A stretch of DNA of 64,000 bases from Deltaproteobacteria bacterium (GTDB taxonomy: Bacteria; Myxococcota_A; Polyangia; Polyangiales; Houyiibacteriaceae). The translations under genes were made by a program, and so were the position numbers. The stretch lies in the NCBI GenBank assembly GCA_017644045.1, contig JAEPMI010000003.1, forward strand, positions 62,001 through 126,000, read 5' to 3'. Positions 62,720 to 64,000 of the stretch are shown here, piece after piece (within the stretch, counting starts at the first letter, position 1; each line of letters opens with the position of its first letter). The notes under the pieces are model-generated. The model saw nothing but the letters and a program-made list of their open reading frames with translations. It was not told where the DNA came from and did no database searches.

Positions 62720-64000
62720 CTACCTTCGGCGTCGCCAGCCCAGCGCGCCGAGCAGCAGAAGCAAGGCGGGCAAGCCCCGCGCTCCTCCGCCGCCCGGAGC
62801 GACACAGCCGCAGCCGTCGTCGCCCATCGCCGGGACCCGATCCGGGCCACCGTCGACCGAGCTGCCGCCGCCGTCGGGGGCGATGTCGCACGCGCCTTCG
62901 TCGACCTCGCCGTCGCAGTCCTCGTCCGCGCCGCTTCCGCAGACCTCGACCCCCGGCGCCACTGCCCCGGCGCACTCGTCCCAGCGTCCACCGACGCAGA
63001 CCTCGCTCCCCGCGCGGCACACGCCGACGCCGGCGCTCGTGGTGTCACCGCAGACACGCGTCTCGCCGCTCGCGCACTCCGCGGGCTCACCGCTGACGAC
63101 GACCTCGCGGCTGGTCGTGCGCACACCGCCCTCGTTGTCGACCACTCGCAGCGTCACCTCGAAGGTGCCGCCGGAGGCATAGGTGTGCTCCACCACGCGG
63201 CCGAGCCCGGTGGACCCGTCGCCGAAGTACCACTCCCACGCGAACACGCGTCCATCCGAGTCGCCGCTCGCCGTGGCGTCGAAGGTCACCGGGAGCGGCG
63301 CGGCGCCGCTCGACGGCGCGGCGGTGAAGCTCGCCGTCGGCGGCGTGCTCGACGCGACACCGACGAAGAAGGGCAGGGTGGCCGTCGACGCGGTCCCATC
63401 GCGGTCGGACGCGTTGACGGTGAGCGTGACGAGCGTATCGAGCGGGAGCGCCAGGTCGTTCGGCATCGGCACGATCGCCACCCGCTCGTCCAAGCGGTAG
63501 GCCAGGTCGCTCACGTCGGCGTTCGCCGGTCGGGCGCCGCCCCCGAGCGGCGCGTCGAAGGAGATCCGCACCGACGCCGGGTCCACGCCCGCGCCGTCGT
63601 CGGCGAAGTGCACGACCACCTTCGGAGCGACGCTCCAAGCTTGGCGGGTGGGAGAGACGATGGTGATCGTCGGCCCGTCTCCGGCCTCCGACCCCGGCAC
63701 CGTCGCCGCCAGCTCGGCCGTGGGCTCGCTCGCGTCGTTCTCGGTGCCCACGTGGACGACGGAGTAGAAGTAGGTGGATCCTGGCGTCACATCGGTGTCG
63801 AGGAACGAGACCGTCCCCTCCGTCACCGGATCGCTGAGCCCCTCGTCTTGGAAGGGCGTTCCCACCACCCCCACCAGCGCGCGGTCGCTCAGGTGGAGCC
63901 CCGGCGACGCAGCGCGGTACACCCGGTAGGAGCGGGCCGTCGCCGCGAACGCGGGAGCGTTCCAGGTCAGCTCGAGCCCACTTTCGACCGGGCTGACCGA
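62720..64000 (-). CDS. PKD/Fn3 surface protein with MYXO-CTERM, C-terminal part (truncated)
   Basis: The frame is open from 64000 to the stop at 62720, so the N-terminus is beyond the window. Fn3-like repeats (GLELTWNAPA, STYFYSVVHVGTEND) are followed by a PKD domain (PPTASFTAAPSSGAAPLPVT, then EWYFGDGSTGLG). Next come a MopE-like Cys segment (CDGEVDEGAC) and a MYXO-CTERM tail (CGCVAPGGGG, a helix, RRRR). It is exported and surface attached. PKD/Fn3 modules often bind polysaccharide or protein. Confidence 0.85.
   Translation of the reverse strand, partial: SVSPVESGLELTWNAPAFAATARSYRVYRAASPGLHLSDRALVGVVGTPFQDEGLSDPVTEGTVSFLDTDVTPGSTYFYSVVHVGTENDASEPTAELAATVPGSEAGDGPTITIVSPTRQAWSVAPKVVVHFADDGAGVDPASVRISFDAPLGGGARPANADVSDLAYRLDERVAIVPMPNDLALPLDTLVTLTVNASDRDGTASTATLPFFVGVASSTPPTASFTAAPSSGAAPLPVTFDATASGDSDGRVFAWEWYFGDGSTGLGRVVEHTYASGGTFEVTLRVVDNEGGVRTTSREVVVSGEPAECASGETRVCGDTTSAGVGVCRAGSEVCVGGRWDECAGAVAPGVEVCGSGADEDCDGEVDEGACDIAPDGGGSSVDGGPDRVPAMGDDGCGCVAPGGGGARGLPALLLLLGALGWRRRR

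Overview
The window is about 70% GC, densely packed chromosomal DNA. It looks like a myxobacterium of the Sandaracinaceae/Polyangiales type (phylum Myxococcota). The basis is MYXO-CTERM tails (GC-rich linker, one hydrophobic helix, final Arg run) on two surface proteins, many lipoproteins with Asp/Ser-rich stalks, Cys-rich and MopE-like repeats, a DUF2378-like protein, and a Tad locus with FHA-domain fusions. No rRNA, tRNA, CRISPR array, prophage or intact transposase was seen. The assignment rests on family resemblance only; no database was searched.

Layout. 1-5.0 kb: a truncated LuxR-like regulator, then poorly characterised proteins (HEAT-like, DUF1517, membrane proteins). 5.1-6.4 kb: a Tat-exported PhoX-type protein. 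6.5-11 kb: a minus-strand operon lipA - E1alpha - E1beta - E2 for a branched-chain 2-oxoacid dehydrogenase with its lipoyl-synthesis enzyme. 11.2-15.3 kb: a GT87-like glycosyltransferase, a small ORF with a sigma-factor-like protein, and a carotenoid oxygenase. 15.4-20 kb: a five-gene operon larB-larC-larE - terpenoid-cyclase-fold protein - DUF362, with nickel-pincer-cofactor genes but no larA. 20.1-30.6 kb: a 1690-residue lipoprotein, a LuxR regulator, a diguanylate cyclase, a trypsin-like protease with MYXO-CTERM, and an RCC1-repeat lipoprotein.

30.9-47.3 kb: a complete Tad/Flp pilus locus. It has two Flp prepilins, a prepilin peptidase, three TadE/F/G-type pseudopilins, CpaB, the CpaC secretin, an FHA-TadA ATPase fusion, TadB and TadC. 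These are followed by a 164-bp MITE-like element and a second block with two membrane FHA-like proteins, a TPR lipoprotein, a second TadA and a lipoprotein. Two copies of a CCCTCACCC-type palindromic repeat bracket most of the second block.

47.5-52.1 kb: a small membrane protein, a threonine/serine dehydratase-like enzyme, an AmpG-like MFS transporter, an amine oxidase and a DUF2378-like protein. 52.1-57.8 kb: a copper operon csoR-copA-His-rich lipoprotein-outer-membrane efflux protein-multicopper oxidase, with a CsoR-type operator. 57.8-61.6 kb: a mercury-type regulon around merR with two near-canonical mer operators, a thioredoxin/MerC fusion, a CxxC mini-thioredoxin, a MerP-like lipoprotein and a divergent propeller-thioredoxin lipoprotein, but no merA in view. 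The window ends with a dihaem-type cytochrome c lipoprotein and a truncated PKD/MYXO-CTERM protein.

Most promising for new biology: the larA-less lar operon ending in DUF362, the merA-less mer regulon, the giant lipoprotein with Tc-toxin-like layout, the FHA-rich double-ATPase Tad system, and the MITE-like element that supplies tadC's stop codon.
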